Shown here: piece by piece, positions 1 to 8,788 of the stretch
How positions within the stretch are numbered: position 1 is the stretch's first letter
Layout of the letters: the number at the start of each line of letters is the position of its first letter
Source: Membranihabitans marinus
Lineage (GTDB): Bacteria; Bacteroidota; Bacteroidia; Chitinophagales; Saprospiraceae
Length of the DNA: 64,000 bases
Assembly (NCBI RefSeq): GCF_019802045.1
Contig: NZ_JAHVHU010000004.1
Coordinates: 248,001-312,000, forward strand
Direction of reading: 5' to 3'
Made by a program: the position numbers and the translations under genes
Notes under the pieces: generated by a model
Told to the model about the DNA's origin: nothing
The model's input: only the letters and a program-made list of their open reading frames with translations
Databases searched by the model: none

Positions 1-1
1 A

Positions 2-358
2 GTACGTAGTGTTTGTTTTTATGATACAAGTGCTTATACGCCTGTCGCCGTGTTTTTTACTGCCTGTATATCAAGCAATGAAAATCAGGAATTCGCTGAA
101 AGCATCAAAGTATTCCCCAACCCCAGTCACGGCGGGAACTTAACTGTGGACTTCAGAAACACCAACCTGCCCATCGGTCAATCAGCTGTTTCAGTTACCT
201 TGTATTCCATGGAAGGACGTCAAATGAAGACGGAACAGCGATCTTCATTACTTTCAGACCAACTGCACCTGTACTGGCCTGATGTTCCCCGGGGCATGTA
301 TTTGGTGCGGATTGATATGGACGGACGGTTTGCTGTGAAGAAATGGATGATTCACTAA
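2..358 (+). CDS. C-terminal part of a secreted protein with a type IX sorting domain (5' end outside window)
   Basis: The reading frame is open from base 2, so this is the end of a longer gene whose start lies left of the window; the GTG at 50 is only an internal valine codon. The last 80 or so residues form a Por/type IX secretion C-terminal sorting domain: an IKVFPNPS entry motif, a middle strand with SVTLYSMEGRQ, and a closing strand with GMYLVRI, ending in a basic KKWMIH tail. Proteins with this domain are exported by Sec, moved across the outer membrane by the type IX system and released or anchored on the cell surface. What the cargo domain does cannot be told from this fragment. The next gene is on the other strand, so this ends its transcription unit. 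Confidence 0.85.
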   Translation, partial: VRSVCFYDTSAYTPVAVFFTACISSNENQEFAESIKVFPNPSHGGNLTVDFRNTNLPIGQSAVSVTLYSMEGRQMKTEQRSSLLSDQLHLYWPDVPRGMYLVRIDMDGRFAVKKWMIH

Positions 359-385
359 TAAAGTATACCATAGACTTATAAATTA

Positions 386-656
386 TTATTTGACAGCCAA
401 TCCAAGCCTCAACTCGATACGATCAATAAGCAAACTGAAAAGTACGGATCCACCCACATCTTTATTTACATGTGAAGCCTCCGTACAATTTGAAATCTGA
501 CTTCATCACCGGTTCTTCCTCCGAGCCATCATACCTGGAAACTGCATGGTTATTGAATTGACCCTGAGACCATGATTCCGGATGTATATCATTCTTATAG
601 GATGCTGCACCTAAGATTTTGCAGCTATTTAAGCTTTGGTCTGCGTTGCACTCCGA
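386..656 (-). pseudogene. Remnant of an outer-membrane beta-barrel-like gene, frameshifted
   Basis: On the minus strand a frame open from 656 to 465 encodes protein-like sequence (pieces such as NNHAVSRYDGSEEEP and SDFKLYGGFT) and then hits a stop at 464-462. A second frame picks up at about 472 with VNKDVGGSVLFSLL and IDRIELRLGLAVK and stops at 386-388. Joined, the two pieces read smoothly as ...KLYGGFT-VNKDVGGS..., which looks like the alternating hydrophobic C-terminal strands of an outer-membrane protein split by a small deletion. No start codon or signal peptide remains upstream. The family is not identified; the frameshift call is an inference from the way the two frames fit together. 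Confidence 0.4.
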
Positions 657-900
657 CTATATTCAGATATTCCTTCTATGCATAATACCATTTGTATTTG
701 ATAATGTCGCATAAGATTTTGTAAATATTCAAAGGTTGTCGAGGAAAAAAACGAAGGTATAGCTGGAGTTACACCGAGTATTTTTGACGAAGAGAATCGA
801 AGAATATTTCGGAAAATATGCGGCAGTTATGAATTCAAATGTATAAATCAAAAGTCATGATTTTTGGTGGCTTTGTTTCACTTGAGCCGGGGCAAAAATA

Positions 901-930
901 AAGAGGCGACACAGGTTAGTGTCGCCTCTT
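901..930 (-). terminator. Rho-independent terminator of the DUF1080 lipoprotein gene
   Basis: A perfect 12-bp stem (AAGAGGCGACAC with its complement) closes a 6-nt loop. Read on the minus strand it is followed by a T-rich stretch (TATTTTTG), so it ends the gene at 1020-2288; the plus-strand side lacks a good T run. Confidence 0.8.
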
Positions 931-1019
931 GTTAATTCACGCATAAAGTTCTTAGTAGGATGCGTTTTATCTCATATGGTCTTGTGGACCGCTTTACCTC
1001 GATCTGTTAAACCAAAAGG

Positions 1020-2288
1020 TTATAGTTCATCAAGTTTGAAATTCTTCCATCGAACCCGAATTCCTCCTCCACTATGAATTTGCAAAGCAATGCGGCCTTG
1101 TGCAGATCCGATCAGATCATCCTTCATGTCCGTCATCAATTCTCCATTTAACCAGGTCTGGACGTGATCTCCTTCCAGTTTAATACGCATCGTATTCCAT
1201 TCACCCATATTAACATCTCCTTTCCCCTCCGGAATTTTATGAATCCACCCACGACCATATGATTCATAAATACCGCCGCTGTTGTGTCCTGGAGGTGCTA
1301 CTTCAACTTGCCATCCGTTTACTTTCACTTCATCTTCTATGAAAGATCGAAAAAAGATCCCACTATTACCATCAGCTTCCTGGAGAAAATCAACTGAAAA
1401 ATCAAAATTATTATAGTATTTGTTCGTGGCTAAATACCCATATTCTTCATCGGGACCACTTTCGCAGATCATTTCACCATCTTCCACGTACCATTTTTCT
1501 GTTCCGTATATTTCCCATCCGGACAGATCTTCTCCATTGAATAATTCAACATTTTTTTCTGGCTTACGCGGCAACTCTTTTATTTTAATGTCTTTATACC
1601 ATGCTTTGGCTCCATGATCCTGCAAAACAATATATCCTTTCCGAGGCAATCCATATTCCCGAACATCAGCCCATTTTCCACTGTTTTTGCGTTCGAACCA
1701 GTCTTCCGTCCAGGCTTCAAATTCGACAATTTTCTTTCCATTCAACCAGTGTTCTACATGACCATTGTCAAAGACTATTTTTGAACTGTTCCACTCTCCT
1801 ACAGGTTTTAATTCCTTTTTATCAGGATCTGCCACATGCATTGCATAATCTGCTCCGGTTAATTGCCAATCTTCCAATTCAGCCGGAAATCCGACATCAT
1901 CCAATACTTGATACTCTGGTCCAGTGACGTAGGGGACCTTGTATCCGTCCCGCTCCATCACATGGTACAAAACCCCACTGTTACCGCCTTCAGAGATTTT
2001 CCAGTTAAATGTCAATATGAAATTTTCATATTGATCCGTGGTTGACAAATACCCGTATTCATCTGCGCCTTCGCCTTGTGCCTCCATCATACCATCCACT
2101 ACCTTCCATGGACCAGTCACCTCCGTTCCCTGATAGTCTCGCCAGCCATCGAGTGAATTCCCATCAAACAGCAATTTCCATCCATCCGATTTTTCTTTGT
2201 CACTCAAGGTATTAGCAGGTGGTTCTTGGCCACAGCTCGATAAGCCCAAAACGATGGCCAGGAATAGAAATAATGTAGTTGTTTTCAT
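1020..2288 (-). CDS. Lipoprotein with two DUF1080 (3-keto-disaccharide hydrolase) domains
   Basis: A 422-residue lipoprotein: signal sequence with lipobox LSSC (Cys19). Two copies of the DUF1080/PF06439 concanavalin-like fold follow, at about residues 36-238 and 247-420; each opens with an LFDG/LFNG...L.GW signature and contains the repeated GYL and NSG segments typical of the family. Characterised members hydrolyse 3-keto-glycosides after a sugar has been oxidised, so a role in carbohydrate breakdown at the cell surface is likely; a pure binding role is possible. It is divergent from the sulfatase gene at 2434 with a 145-bp gap, which suggests a shared polysaccharide-related function. It ends in a strong terminator. 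Confidence 0.88.
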   Translation of the reverse strand: MKTTTLFLFLAIVLGLSSCGQEPPANTLSDKEKSDGWKLLFDGNSLDGWRDYQGTEVTGPWKVVDGMMEAQGEGADEYGYLSTTDQYENFILTFNWKISEGGNSGVLYHVMERDGYKVPYVTGPEYQVLDDVGFPAELEDWQLTGADYAMHVADPDKKELKPVGEWNSSKIVFDNGHVEHWLNGKKIVEFEAWTEDWFERKNSGKWADVREYGLPRKGYIVLQDHGAKAWYKDIKIKELPRKPEKNVELFNGEDLSGWEIYGTEKWYVEDGEMICESGPDEEYGYLATNKYYNNFDFSVDFLQEADGNSGIFFRSFIEDEVKVNGWQVEVAPPGHNSGGIYESYGRGWIHKIPEGKGDVNMGEWNTMRIKLEGDHVQTWLNGELMTDMKDDLIGSAQGRIALQIHSGGGIRVRWKNFKLDEL

Positions 2289-2374
2289 TCTTTAAAATAT
2301 TTGCGATTATAAAATAGTATTTTATGATACATCAATAAATCTAATCTTCAATCCCTTGACATATATTCAATGCA

Positions 2375-2382
2375 CAAATATA
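2375..2382 (-). promoter_or_regulatory. Possible -7 promoter box for the DUF1080 lipoprotein gene
   Basis: TATATTTG on the minus strand fits the Bacteroidota -7 consensus TAnnTTTG and lies about 87 bp before the start codon in the divergent gap. No convincing -33 TTTG at 19-21 bp was found, so support is moderate. Confidence 0.35.
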
Positions 2383-2433
2383 TAATAAGTTCCGAAGATT
2401 GTATCTTGTGAATCAATTCATTCAACTGGCATT

Positions 2434-4194
2434 ATGGAAAATTACACCCATTACCTCTCGTGTTTCCTTTTATTTCTGTGCGCTCATGCTCTGTCTGCCC
2501 AGGAATTACGACCACCGAATATATTACTTATTGTAACCGATGATCAAGGCTATGGAGATTTTGGATTCACTGGGAATCCTCATATTAAAACTCCGCATCT
2601 GGATCAATTAGCGGCAGAAAGTGTTCACCTAGAGAATTTTTATGTATCTCCTGTATGTGCTCCTACAAGGTCGAGTTTGCTGACTGGGAGATACTCATTG
2701 CGAACCGGTGTGCACGATACGTACAACGGTGGGGCTATTATGGCTTCGGAAGAAATCACACTTGCGGAAGTTCTTAAAGAAGCGGGATATCGGACAGGGA
2801 TTTTTGGTAAGTGGCATCTGGGAGATAACTATCCATCGAGGCCGATCGACCAGGGGTTTGCAAAATCATTAATCCATCTAAGCGGAGGTATGGGACAGGT
2901 TGGGGATTTTACGACATATTTTCAAGGAGACAGCAGTTATTATGATCCTGTATTGTGGTTCAATGGTTCACCAAAAAAATACGAAGGGTATTGTTCAGAC
3001 ATCTTTGCATCTGAGGCGATGGAATTTATAAATGAAAACAAGGATTCGCCGTTTTTTTGCTATCTTTCTTTTAATGCGCCGCATACGCCCTTGCAGGTCC
3101 CCGAAGAGTATCTGCAGCTATATCAAGACATGGACCCCTCAGTCGGTTTTGCATCAGAATACCCGGAGCTCGATAAAATGACACCAAAAGATATAGAAGA
3201 TGCCCGTCGGGTGTATGCTATGGTTACTAACATTGACGATAATATCGGTAAAATACTCCAAGCGCTGGAGCAATGGAAGCTAACGAACAATACATTAGTG
3301 ATCTTTATGACAGATAACGGCCCTCAGCAAATCAGGTACAAATCCGGGCTGCGTGGTCGAAAAGGAAGTGTTTTTCAGGGAGGCGTAAAAGTTCCGTGTC
3401 TTATGCGCTATCCGGCAGGTTTTACAGACCAAAAGAATGTGGGAGTGACGGCTGCGCACATAGATATATTTCCGACCATTACGGATATCTGTGGGATAAC
3501 CGAACTGGAAGAACGTCTGCTTGATGGACGCAGCTTGCTTCCTTGGATTCAGGGAAATTCGAATGAAACGATGAACCGATCGCTGTTTTTCTACTGGAAT
3601 AGAAGATATCCTGAAAAATATAGCAATATGGCTCTACAAAAAGGGTCCTATCGATTGGTTGGGCAGACCTCGTATCATAGTTCCACAGATCAATTTCAAT
3701 TATACGATATATCCCGGGATGCATCTGAGAAAAACAATCTGGTGAGTATATACCCGGAAGTAGCAGAATCACTTCGAAGAGATATGGACAGTATCTACGG
3801 AGAATTGATTCAATCTCCTCACCTTAAAAACCCACCTGCTATTGGTGTAGGCACGCCTTATGAAAACCCAGTGGTATTGAACAGGAATGATGCGTCCGGA
3901 GAAAGGGGGATATGGAACCAGGAATCGGTGTATGGCTTTTGGAATGTGGATATTGCAGAAGGCATTTATGATATCCGGTTTCGTTTTATTACTCCGGTTC
4001 AGGATAAGGGAAAAATTGTATTGGAAGCTGGAAGTCATCTGTTTCAACAATCGGTTGAACCCGATGGAAAATTATATATAACCATGAAAAATGTTAATCT
4101 GCCTGCCCTTAAAGGTACGCTTACCGCCACGCTCTTCCAGCATCAAAAAAATATTTTGCCTTTTTGGATCGAGTTAAATCGCGTTGATTTATAG
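2434..4194 (+). CDS. Secreted sulfatase (arylsulfatase family, formylglycine type)
   Basis: A 586-residue protein with an N-terminal signal peptide ending near SAQ (about residue 23). The sulfatase fold starts with NILLIVTDDQGYGD, giving the two metal-binding aspartates (36 and 37), and carries the maturation motif CAPTR with Cys75, which is converted to formylglycine. Further hallmarks are GKWHLGD and TDNGPQ, the latter giving the second metal site. The family removes sulfate esters from polysaccharides or small molecules; the substrate is not readable here. The last 120 residues form an extra beta-rich tail. No sulfatase-maturing enzyme is encoded in this window. The neighbouring divergent DUF1080 lipoprotein supports a role in polysaccharide use. 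Confidence 0.93.
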   Translation: MENYTHYLSCFLLFLCAHALSAQELRPPNILLIVTDDQGYGDFGFTGNPHIKTPHLDQLAAESVHLENFYVSPVCAPTRSSLLTGRYSLRTGVHDTYNGGAIMASEEITLAEVLKEAGYRTGIFGKWHLGDNYPSRPIDQGFAKSLIHLSGGMGQVGDFTTYFQGDSSYYDPVLWFNGSPKKYEGYCSDIFASEAMEFINENKDSPFFCYLSFNAPHTPLQVPEEYLQLYQDMDPSVGFASEYPELDKMTPKDIEDARRVYAMVTNIDDNIGKILQALEQWKLTNNTLVIFMTDNGPQQIRYKSGLRGRKGSVFQGGVKVPCLMRYPAGFTDQKNVGVTAAHIDIFPTITDICGITELEERLLDGRSLLPWIQGNSNETMNRSLFFYWNRRYPEKYSNMALQKGSYRLVGQTSYHSSTDQFQLYDISRDASEKNNLVSIYPEVAESLRRDMDSIYGELIQSPHLKNPPAIGVGTPYENPVVLNRNDASGERGIWNQESVYGFWNVDIAEGIYDIRFRFITPVQDKGKIVLEAGSHLFQQSVEPDGKLYITMKNVNLPALKGTLTATLFQHQKNILPFWIELNRVDL

Positions 4195-4606
4195 ACTGGA
4201 CTGTACATGAATTGTAAATTGCTTACTTCGCACTGTGTGTTTATGATTGACGGTCGACAAACGAGGATCCAAGGCACGACAGAATGAAATCGGAGGGTAA
4301 CCAAAAACAAAAATGGTCAATCCGTTAATAAGGAATTACAATGCTCTTTTTTTGGGTGATTTCGAGAGAACGGGAGACTGCTTCGCGGATAGTTTCTTGC
4401 ATCATCGTTCAATAGCCGGCACATCTTTAAATACAACCAGAAATGTTTCCAGGTTAAAAGAAATGGGCATACCGTTTTTGCGTCAAAAATGAATCCACAT
4501 TCATCAACGCGCCAAGGATATGCCCATCGGTTGGTCTATTCTTCAAATTACCGCATCAGGCCCGCCCGGGCTAATTCGGAAATTTATCGGACCATTGTAT
4601 TATTGT
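4195..4606. other. 412-bp gap between convergent genes
   Basis: Lies between the ends of the sulfatase and haloperoxidase genes. No gene, RNA or clear terminator was recognised. A 64-codon open stretch on the minus strand lacks a start and does not look like a protein; a weak pair of complementary segments (ATGGGCATA near 4463, TATGCCCAT near 4519) is the only structure seen. Confidence 0.5.
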
Positions 4607-6028
4607 TTAGTTATAGTACTTCATCCATCGGATATCATTATTAACCATAGCGCCAATCCGCCGACCTAAATCCAGTCCGGCTTCTGAATCCATTCGGAAA
4701 TGGACCCCAATAGGAAGTCGCGAATACCCACATTCTTGAGCCATTTGTCGAAAGCTACCAAACCGACGTGGTGTACCGATAAATTCTTCGCGACCTTTGT
4801 GTGAATTGTCAATCATTTCATAGTAATGGCCCATATTGAGTGTTAACACTTCAGCTGCTGCTGCAGCAAACGTCGCATGACCGGAAGGATAGGTTGGAAA
4901 TTCTGGTGTATAATACCGTCCTGATCCATCGGGACACATCAAAGTGTTCCATTCTTTATCTCCTACTACATCGTGAATATATTCGATCGGTCGCAAATAG
5001 TTGTACCGATACTTTTCTCCCCAGGATCGAACACCGGCATCATGCAGCGCCATTCCTAATTTTGCATATAGCGGAAGTATCATATCCAAAGATTGAGAAT
5101 TGTGAATAAACAGTTGATTCGCAATAGACACCCACCGTCCAACCGGGGTAAAGGTCAGGATGGGACAGTCATCACTCCAAAAATCTGCTATCCACTTGTC
5201 TTCATATAGATTCCCTTTCTTAATCTCATTAACTAGATGATAAGTTTCCATGGCTTCCTGGTAAAGTTTGGAATTTCGCTTTTCACTGTATGGAAGCGGA
5301 TCCTGAACTTTTACATTCTTACCAGCTACGAACGTTCTTACATCACCCCAGTGTGGCAATAAAGCGGCCAGATAGTCCGGGTAAGTTGGAGACCATTTTC
5401 CTTTCCCGCCGGGAGGAATATAATTGTCGTCGTAATTTCGGAAAAAAGCGCCGTGGCCTTCCGTATCCTTCCGGGACCATTCAAACACAGCATCAGCTAC
5501 TTTTTGTCCGTACGCTTTTGAACGATACCGAACCTTAGAATCCACGCCAAAATTAAGTCGTGAATACAGATTGGTAGCCAATGCATTCATTCTTGACTGT
5601 TGGGCGGTGGGGGCGGTTTCAAAAAAGTGATTGAATGATGTTTCAAATGCAGAATTCAGAACGATCTCCCAATCATATTCATATTTTGGTAGGTGTTTTG
5701 GAATTTCTAAACCAGAAAATTGACGCGCTACAGATTGATATTGATTGGAGTATCCAGGAATAACAGCTTCATACGCAGTCAAAGCCACATAAGCAAGTGT
5801 CCGGGCCGAAACTGGTGGTCGGTACCCCGGTGTAAATCGTTCCATTTCCAAGAACAACTCATACCATTCCAATGCTACATCGCCTTTCAAATCTAAATTG
5901 GAGTAATCAATATCGGCATTATTATCAGGTATATTCGGATCATGTAGACATCCTGATAATAGAAATAAAGATAGTGTCATCACTATCCCCCAACGCGGGA
6001 ACGTTGTGTAAAGTAAATTCATGTTCAT
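4607..6028 (-). CDS. Vanadium-dependent haloperoxidase / PAP2-type phosphatase lipoprotein
   Basis: A 473-residue lipoprotein (lipobox LLSGC, Cys27). The C-terminal half has all vanadate-site signatures of the vanadium haloperoxidase/PAP2 superfamily: K339...RP (KYRYNYLRP, Arg346), PSGHATF (Ser382, His384 as acid-base) and SRLPIGVHFRMD (Arg437, and His443, which would bind vanadium). Homologues in this all-helical branch are annotated as vanadium chloro-/bromoperoxidases or acid phosphatases; sequence alone does not decide which. Two ATG codons (6028 and 6022) are possible starts. It is a monocistronic gene converging with the sulfatase. Confidence 0.88.
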   Translation of the reverse strand: MNMNLLYTTFPRWGIVMTLSLFLLSGCLHDPNIPDNNADIDYSNLDLKGDVALEWYELFLEMERFTPGYRPPVSARTLAYVALTAYEAVIPGYSNQYQSVARQFSGLEIPKHLPKYEYDWEIVLNSAFETSFNHFFETAPTAQQSRMNALATNLYSRLNFGVDSKVRYRSKAYGQKVADAVFEWSRKDTEGHGAFFRNYDDNYIPPGGKGKWSPTYPDYLAALLPHWGDVRTFVAGKNVKVQDPLPYSEKRNSKLYQEAMETYHLVNEIKKGNLYEDKWIADFWSDDCPILTFTPVGRWVSIANQLFIHNSQSLDMILPLYAKLGMALHDAGVRSWGEKYRYNYLRPIEYIHDVVGDKEWNTLMCPDGSGRYYTPEFPTYPSGHATFAAAAAEVLTLNMGHYYEMIDNSHKGREEFIGTPRRFGSFRQMAQECGYSRLPIGVHFRMDSEAGLDLGRRIGAMVNNDIRWMKYYN

Positions 6029-6790
6029 GGTGTTTAAGTATTTAATAATTTGCAGTTCTAAGTCTTATCTTTAAGGTATAAATCCTGCATACTCCACTAA
6101 TGGATCTGTCAACGGGGTTGACTATGGAAATTCCACGAATATATGACCGGTTTAATTTTGGTTAAATCGGACAAAGAAATACTTTACAATAATTTTGGAG
6201 TGTCAGGGTCTTTCCATAAAGATGGATTACATTAAAAAATAGTTTTGTTCATGTTCTGATTCATCGTAATCGCATATCCATACTTTTGTATAAAAATGAT
6301 GCGATCATTGCATGATGAATTCGAACATAAATATAGGACGGTATATTAGAAATACAAAATATAAACTGATCAAAAAGGTACATATTAACAATCTGTCCAA
6401 AATATTTTGTTTAAATATATCTTACAGTCTGTTGTCGTATATATTATACATTACACGGAAATATAATGCGTTGTTTTTATGGTGGCGTTTTGAGTTTGAA
6501 AATTAACTCAAATTGATAGAGTAAAAAATAATTGTAACAATATCCATTGTTCCGGAACTTTCAGTTGCACTTTTTGCCCAAAAATGTATATTTTACTCTA
6601 CCAGTGTTTTGTTTTATAAGTATTGTAGAATAACTCTGAGGTTATATATATGATAGCCAAGGCGTCCCAACGTAGCCATAGCTATGGTTAAGGTGAAGCT
6701 TTGCCAGGTTGGATAGCCCAATAAGGCGTCGGAATTAACTACAATGATTTATGAAACAGAGCACAAATGCATTAAACAAAACGTATATAT
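6029..6790. other. 762-bp AT-rich gap
   Basis: Separates the haloperoxidase gene from the holin-like gene. The first 600 bp are AT-rich; a 64-codon frame at 6312-6506 has no protein character. The only structured part is the block at 6652-6730, listed separately. No tRNA or terminator was recognised. Confidence 0.5.
6652..6730. repeat. 79-bp structured block with direct repeat ends and a central palindrome
   Basis: The ends carry an imperfect direct repeat: GATAGCC-AAGGCGTC at 6652-6666 and GATAGCCCAATAAGGCGTC at 6712-6730. Inside are a perfect 12-bp palindrome CCATAGCTATGG (6676-6687) and complementary segments CCAAC (667-671 end of the left part) and GTTGG (6708-6712). The block is more GC-rich than its AT-rich surroundings. 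This suggests a small interspersed repeat or structured RNA; only one copy is in the window. Confidence 0.45.
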
Positions 6791-7120
6791 ATGGGCTTTA
6801 TCATTCAACTCTTGCTTTCGGCTGTTGTTGTTTTCGTACTTGCATGGCTTCTTCCCGGAATCGAAGTCGCCAGTTATGGTTCCGCAATCCTTGTCGCCTT
6901 AGTTATTGGATTACTACAACTGATCGTTAAACCGATCCTGGTTGTGCTCACCTTACCAATAACCATTCTTACATTGGGATTGTTTTTAATTGTAATAAAT
7001 GCGCTTTTGATTTTATTAGCCGGATCTATTGTGGCCGGTTTTACAGTATCCAATTTTTGGTGGGCTGTATTATTCAGTCTGTTACTTTCATTATTTGGTG
7101 CCATGTATTTTCAAAAATAA
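6791..7120 (+). CDS. Phage-holin-family (PF04020/YvlD-like) membrane protein
   Basis: A 109-residue, almost entirely hydrophobic protein with four predicted membrane segments (about 3-20, 28-50, 56-80 and 86-106) and the family's LVKPILVVLTLPITILTLG core. Although the family is named after mycobacterial four-helix holins, chromosomal members such as YvlD are common, widespread small membrane proteins of unknown role. No phage genes are nearby, so a lysis function is not supported. The start ATG and length fit the family. The following YihY-type gene is 114 bp downstream on the same strand. Confidence 0.85.
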   Translation: MGFIIQLLLSAVVVFVLAWLLPGIEVASYGSAILVALVIGLLQLIVKPILVVLTLPITILTLGLFLIVINALLILLAGSIVAGFTVSNFWWAVLFSLLLSLFGAMYFQK

Positions 7121-7234
7121 TACCATGTCCAGATACCACGTTTCACATAAGGTCGAACCTGGTTTCTGAATTTACCAAATACATCAAATTAGGATGGAAC
7201 AATATCCGTATTACTGGGGTCAAATACTATTGCC

Positions 7235-8203
7235 ATGACAGACAAACTGAAGAACAATAAATTCAAAATTTCAGATCTACCTAAACTATTGTTGGAGACT
7301 TATAAAGAATGGAATAAAGATGACCCCTGGCGCTTGAGTGCGGTCATTGCTTATTATGCACTTCTTTCTTTACCAGCATTTTTGGTCATAATCATTAATA
7401 TAGTCGGCGCAATCTGGGGTACGGAAATCGTCCAGGGCAAACTGACCGATGAAATTTCTTCAGCACTGGGACATGATGCCGCCGACTCTATTCAAGCTAT
7501 CATCGAAAGTACTCAATCAGATAATAAAAACATTTTGTCGACCATCATTGGGGTTGGTACACTTATTTTTGGAGCGACCGGCATATTCTATCATCTTCAG
7601 TTGTCACTAAATGAAATATGGGACATAAAAGTGGATTCATCAGCAGGATGGAAAAAATTGTTTCTAGACCGGGCACGAAGTTTTGGTTTTGTTCTTGTTA
7701 TCGGTTTCTTGCTGTTAATCAGTTTTGTACTCACCACTTTACTTTCCGTTTTAAGTGAATATATTTCATCTTTTTCAGGAGAGTTAGTGGTCTATTTTAC
7801 CTATATTACGGACTTGCTTCTTTCCATCGGAATCATAACCTTGCTTTTCGCACTGATGTATAAGTATCTGCCTGATGCGCAGATCCAGTGGGAAACCGTA
7901 TGGGTCGGGGCGTTATTGACTTCACTCTTATTCGTCGCTGGCAAATTCCTGATTGGTTTTTATTTTGGACAAACCAATCCTGGATCGACGTATGGCGCTG
8001 CAGGTTCGGTGGTCCTGATGTTGTTGTGGGTTTCCTACTCCAGTCTTATTTTATTCTTTGGGGCTGAATTTACATATGTGTATGCGAAGCATTACGGTAT
8101 AAAGATAAAACCTGATAAGGTAGCATATACCTACAAAGAAAAAAGGGTCGTCGTATCAAAAGGAGCTGATGTCAATGAAGAAAACATAGAAAAGGATCCT
8201 TGA
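7235..8203 (+). CDS. YihY/BrkB-family inner-membrane protein
   Basis: A 322-residue polytopic protein. The N-terminal WRLSAVIAYYALLSLPAFL is the typical start of the YihY/BrkB family, and the membrane segments run to about residue 290 with the conserved YLPDAQIQWETVWVGALLT and GSTYGAAGSVVLMLLWV blocks. The tail of about 35 residues is charged and cytoplasmic. The family was once called ribonuclease BN or serum-resistance factor; its real function is unknown, possibly transport. It probably shares a transcript with the holin-like gene upstream. Confidence 0.9.
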   Translation: MTDKLKNNKFKISDLPKLLLETYKEWNKDDPWRLSAVIAYYALLSLPAFLVIIINIVGAIWGTEIVQGKLTDEISSALGHDAADSIQAIIESTQSDNKNILSTIIGVGTLIFGATGIFYHLQLSLNEIWDIKVDSSAGWKKLFLDRARSFGFVLVIGFLLLISFVLTTLLSVLSEYISSFSGELVVYFTYITDLLLSIGIITLLFALMYKYLPDAQIQWETVWVGALLTSLLFVAGKFLIGFYFGQTNPGSTYGAAGSVVLMLLWVSYSSLILFFGAEFTYVYAKHYGIKIKPDKVAYTYKEKRVVVSKGADVNEENIEKDP

Positions 8204-8232
8204 TTTAATAAAAAAATAACCGCTCATAAAAA

Positions 8233-8259
8233 AAGCCTGACCATAAAACTGGCAGGCTT
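8233..8259 (-). terminator. Terminator of the DUF2853 gene
   Basis: AAGCCTG pairs with CAGGCTT, with two more G-C pairs across a one-base bulge. On the minus strand the stem is followed by a run of seven T, so it serves the gene at 8331-8669; it may also stop transcripts from the YihY gene. Confidence 0.65.
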
Positions 8260-8330
8260 CAAAAATTTCTGTTCGAAATGGTCTTTGGTCATGCTACACA
8301 TGACTACCGACGGCATGTATTCCTAAGGTT

Positions 8331-8669
8331 TTAGTTGTAAACGGATTCTTTACCGCAGTCTTTGCAAAGGAGATAATAAACATTTGCACGATACTTGTTT
8401 CGGTTGGATTTACCCATTTTTTCCATCACTCGATCGATGGCTTCATCAAGGTGTGGACCATCAGACATCCCTAATTTTTTGATCAGATAGTTTTTCTTAA
8501 CAGTCTCAAGTTCTTTTGGGTCGGAAGATGAAACAGTAGACGCATCGGCATTATAAATCGATGGACCGCATCCTATGGTTACCTTGGTCAATAGATCATG
8601 GTCTACCTCTACGCCCAGGTCTTCTAATTGGGCCGCATACTTTTCAATTAAATCGTCTCTTTTGCTCAT
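8331..8669 (-). CDS. DUF2853 family protein
   Basis: A 112-residue soluble protein matching DUF2853 (PF11015) over its whole length: MSKRDDLIEKYA at the start, KVTIGCGPSIYNADASTVS in the middle and SNRNKYRANVYYLL...GKESVY at the end. A structure of the family is known but no function. The CKDCGK near the end is unlike the usual hydrophobic sequence there; a two-cysteine pair could be chance. Monocistronic, with its own terminator. Confidence 0.85.
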   Translation of the reverse strand: MSKRDDLIEKYAAQLEDLGVEVDHDLLTKVTIGCGPSIYNADASTVSSSDPKELETVKKNYLIKKLGMSDGPHLDEAIDRVMEKMGKSNRNKYRANVYYLLCKDCGKESVYN

Positions 8670-8788
8670 GTGTTTTAAATAATTTTATATGAAATAAATA
8701 ATTCAGTGCAGATCACTGAATGATCAAAAATGCAATATACAAAGAAAAATACAAATGTCTGAGCACAAATCTTTCCCTCGACAGGGCA

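Larger units (their letters stand above)
359..1019. other. 661-bp gap with a decayed gene and a terminator
   Basis: No intact gene. The left part (386-656, minus strand) reads as a broken outer-membrane protein gene, given separately. The right end holds a strong hairpin terminator (901-930) for the DUF1080 lipoprotein gene. The stretch 660-890 shows no convincing coding frame or RNA gene. Confidence 0.6.

Noticed and set aside
6312-6506. 64-codon frame in the AT-rich gap
   Set aside because: Composition follows AT content; no domain, signal or ribosome site.
6791-7120. Holin-family gene as a sign of prophage
   Set aside because: The PF04020/YvlD family is common on chromosomes and no phage gene is near.
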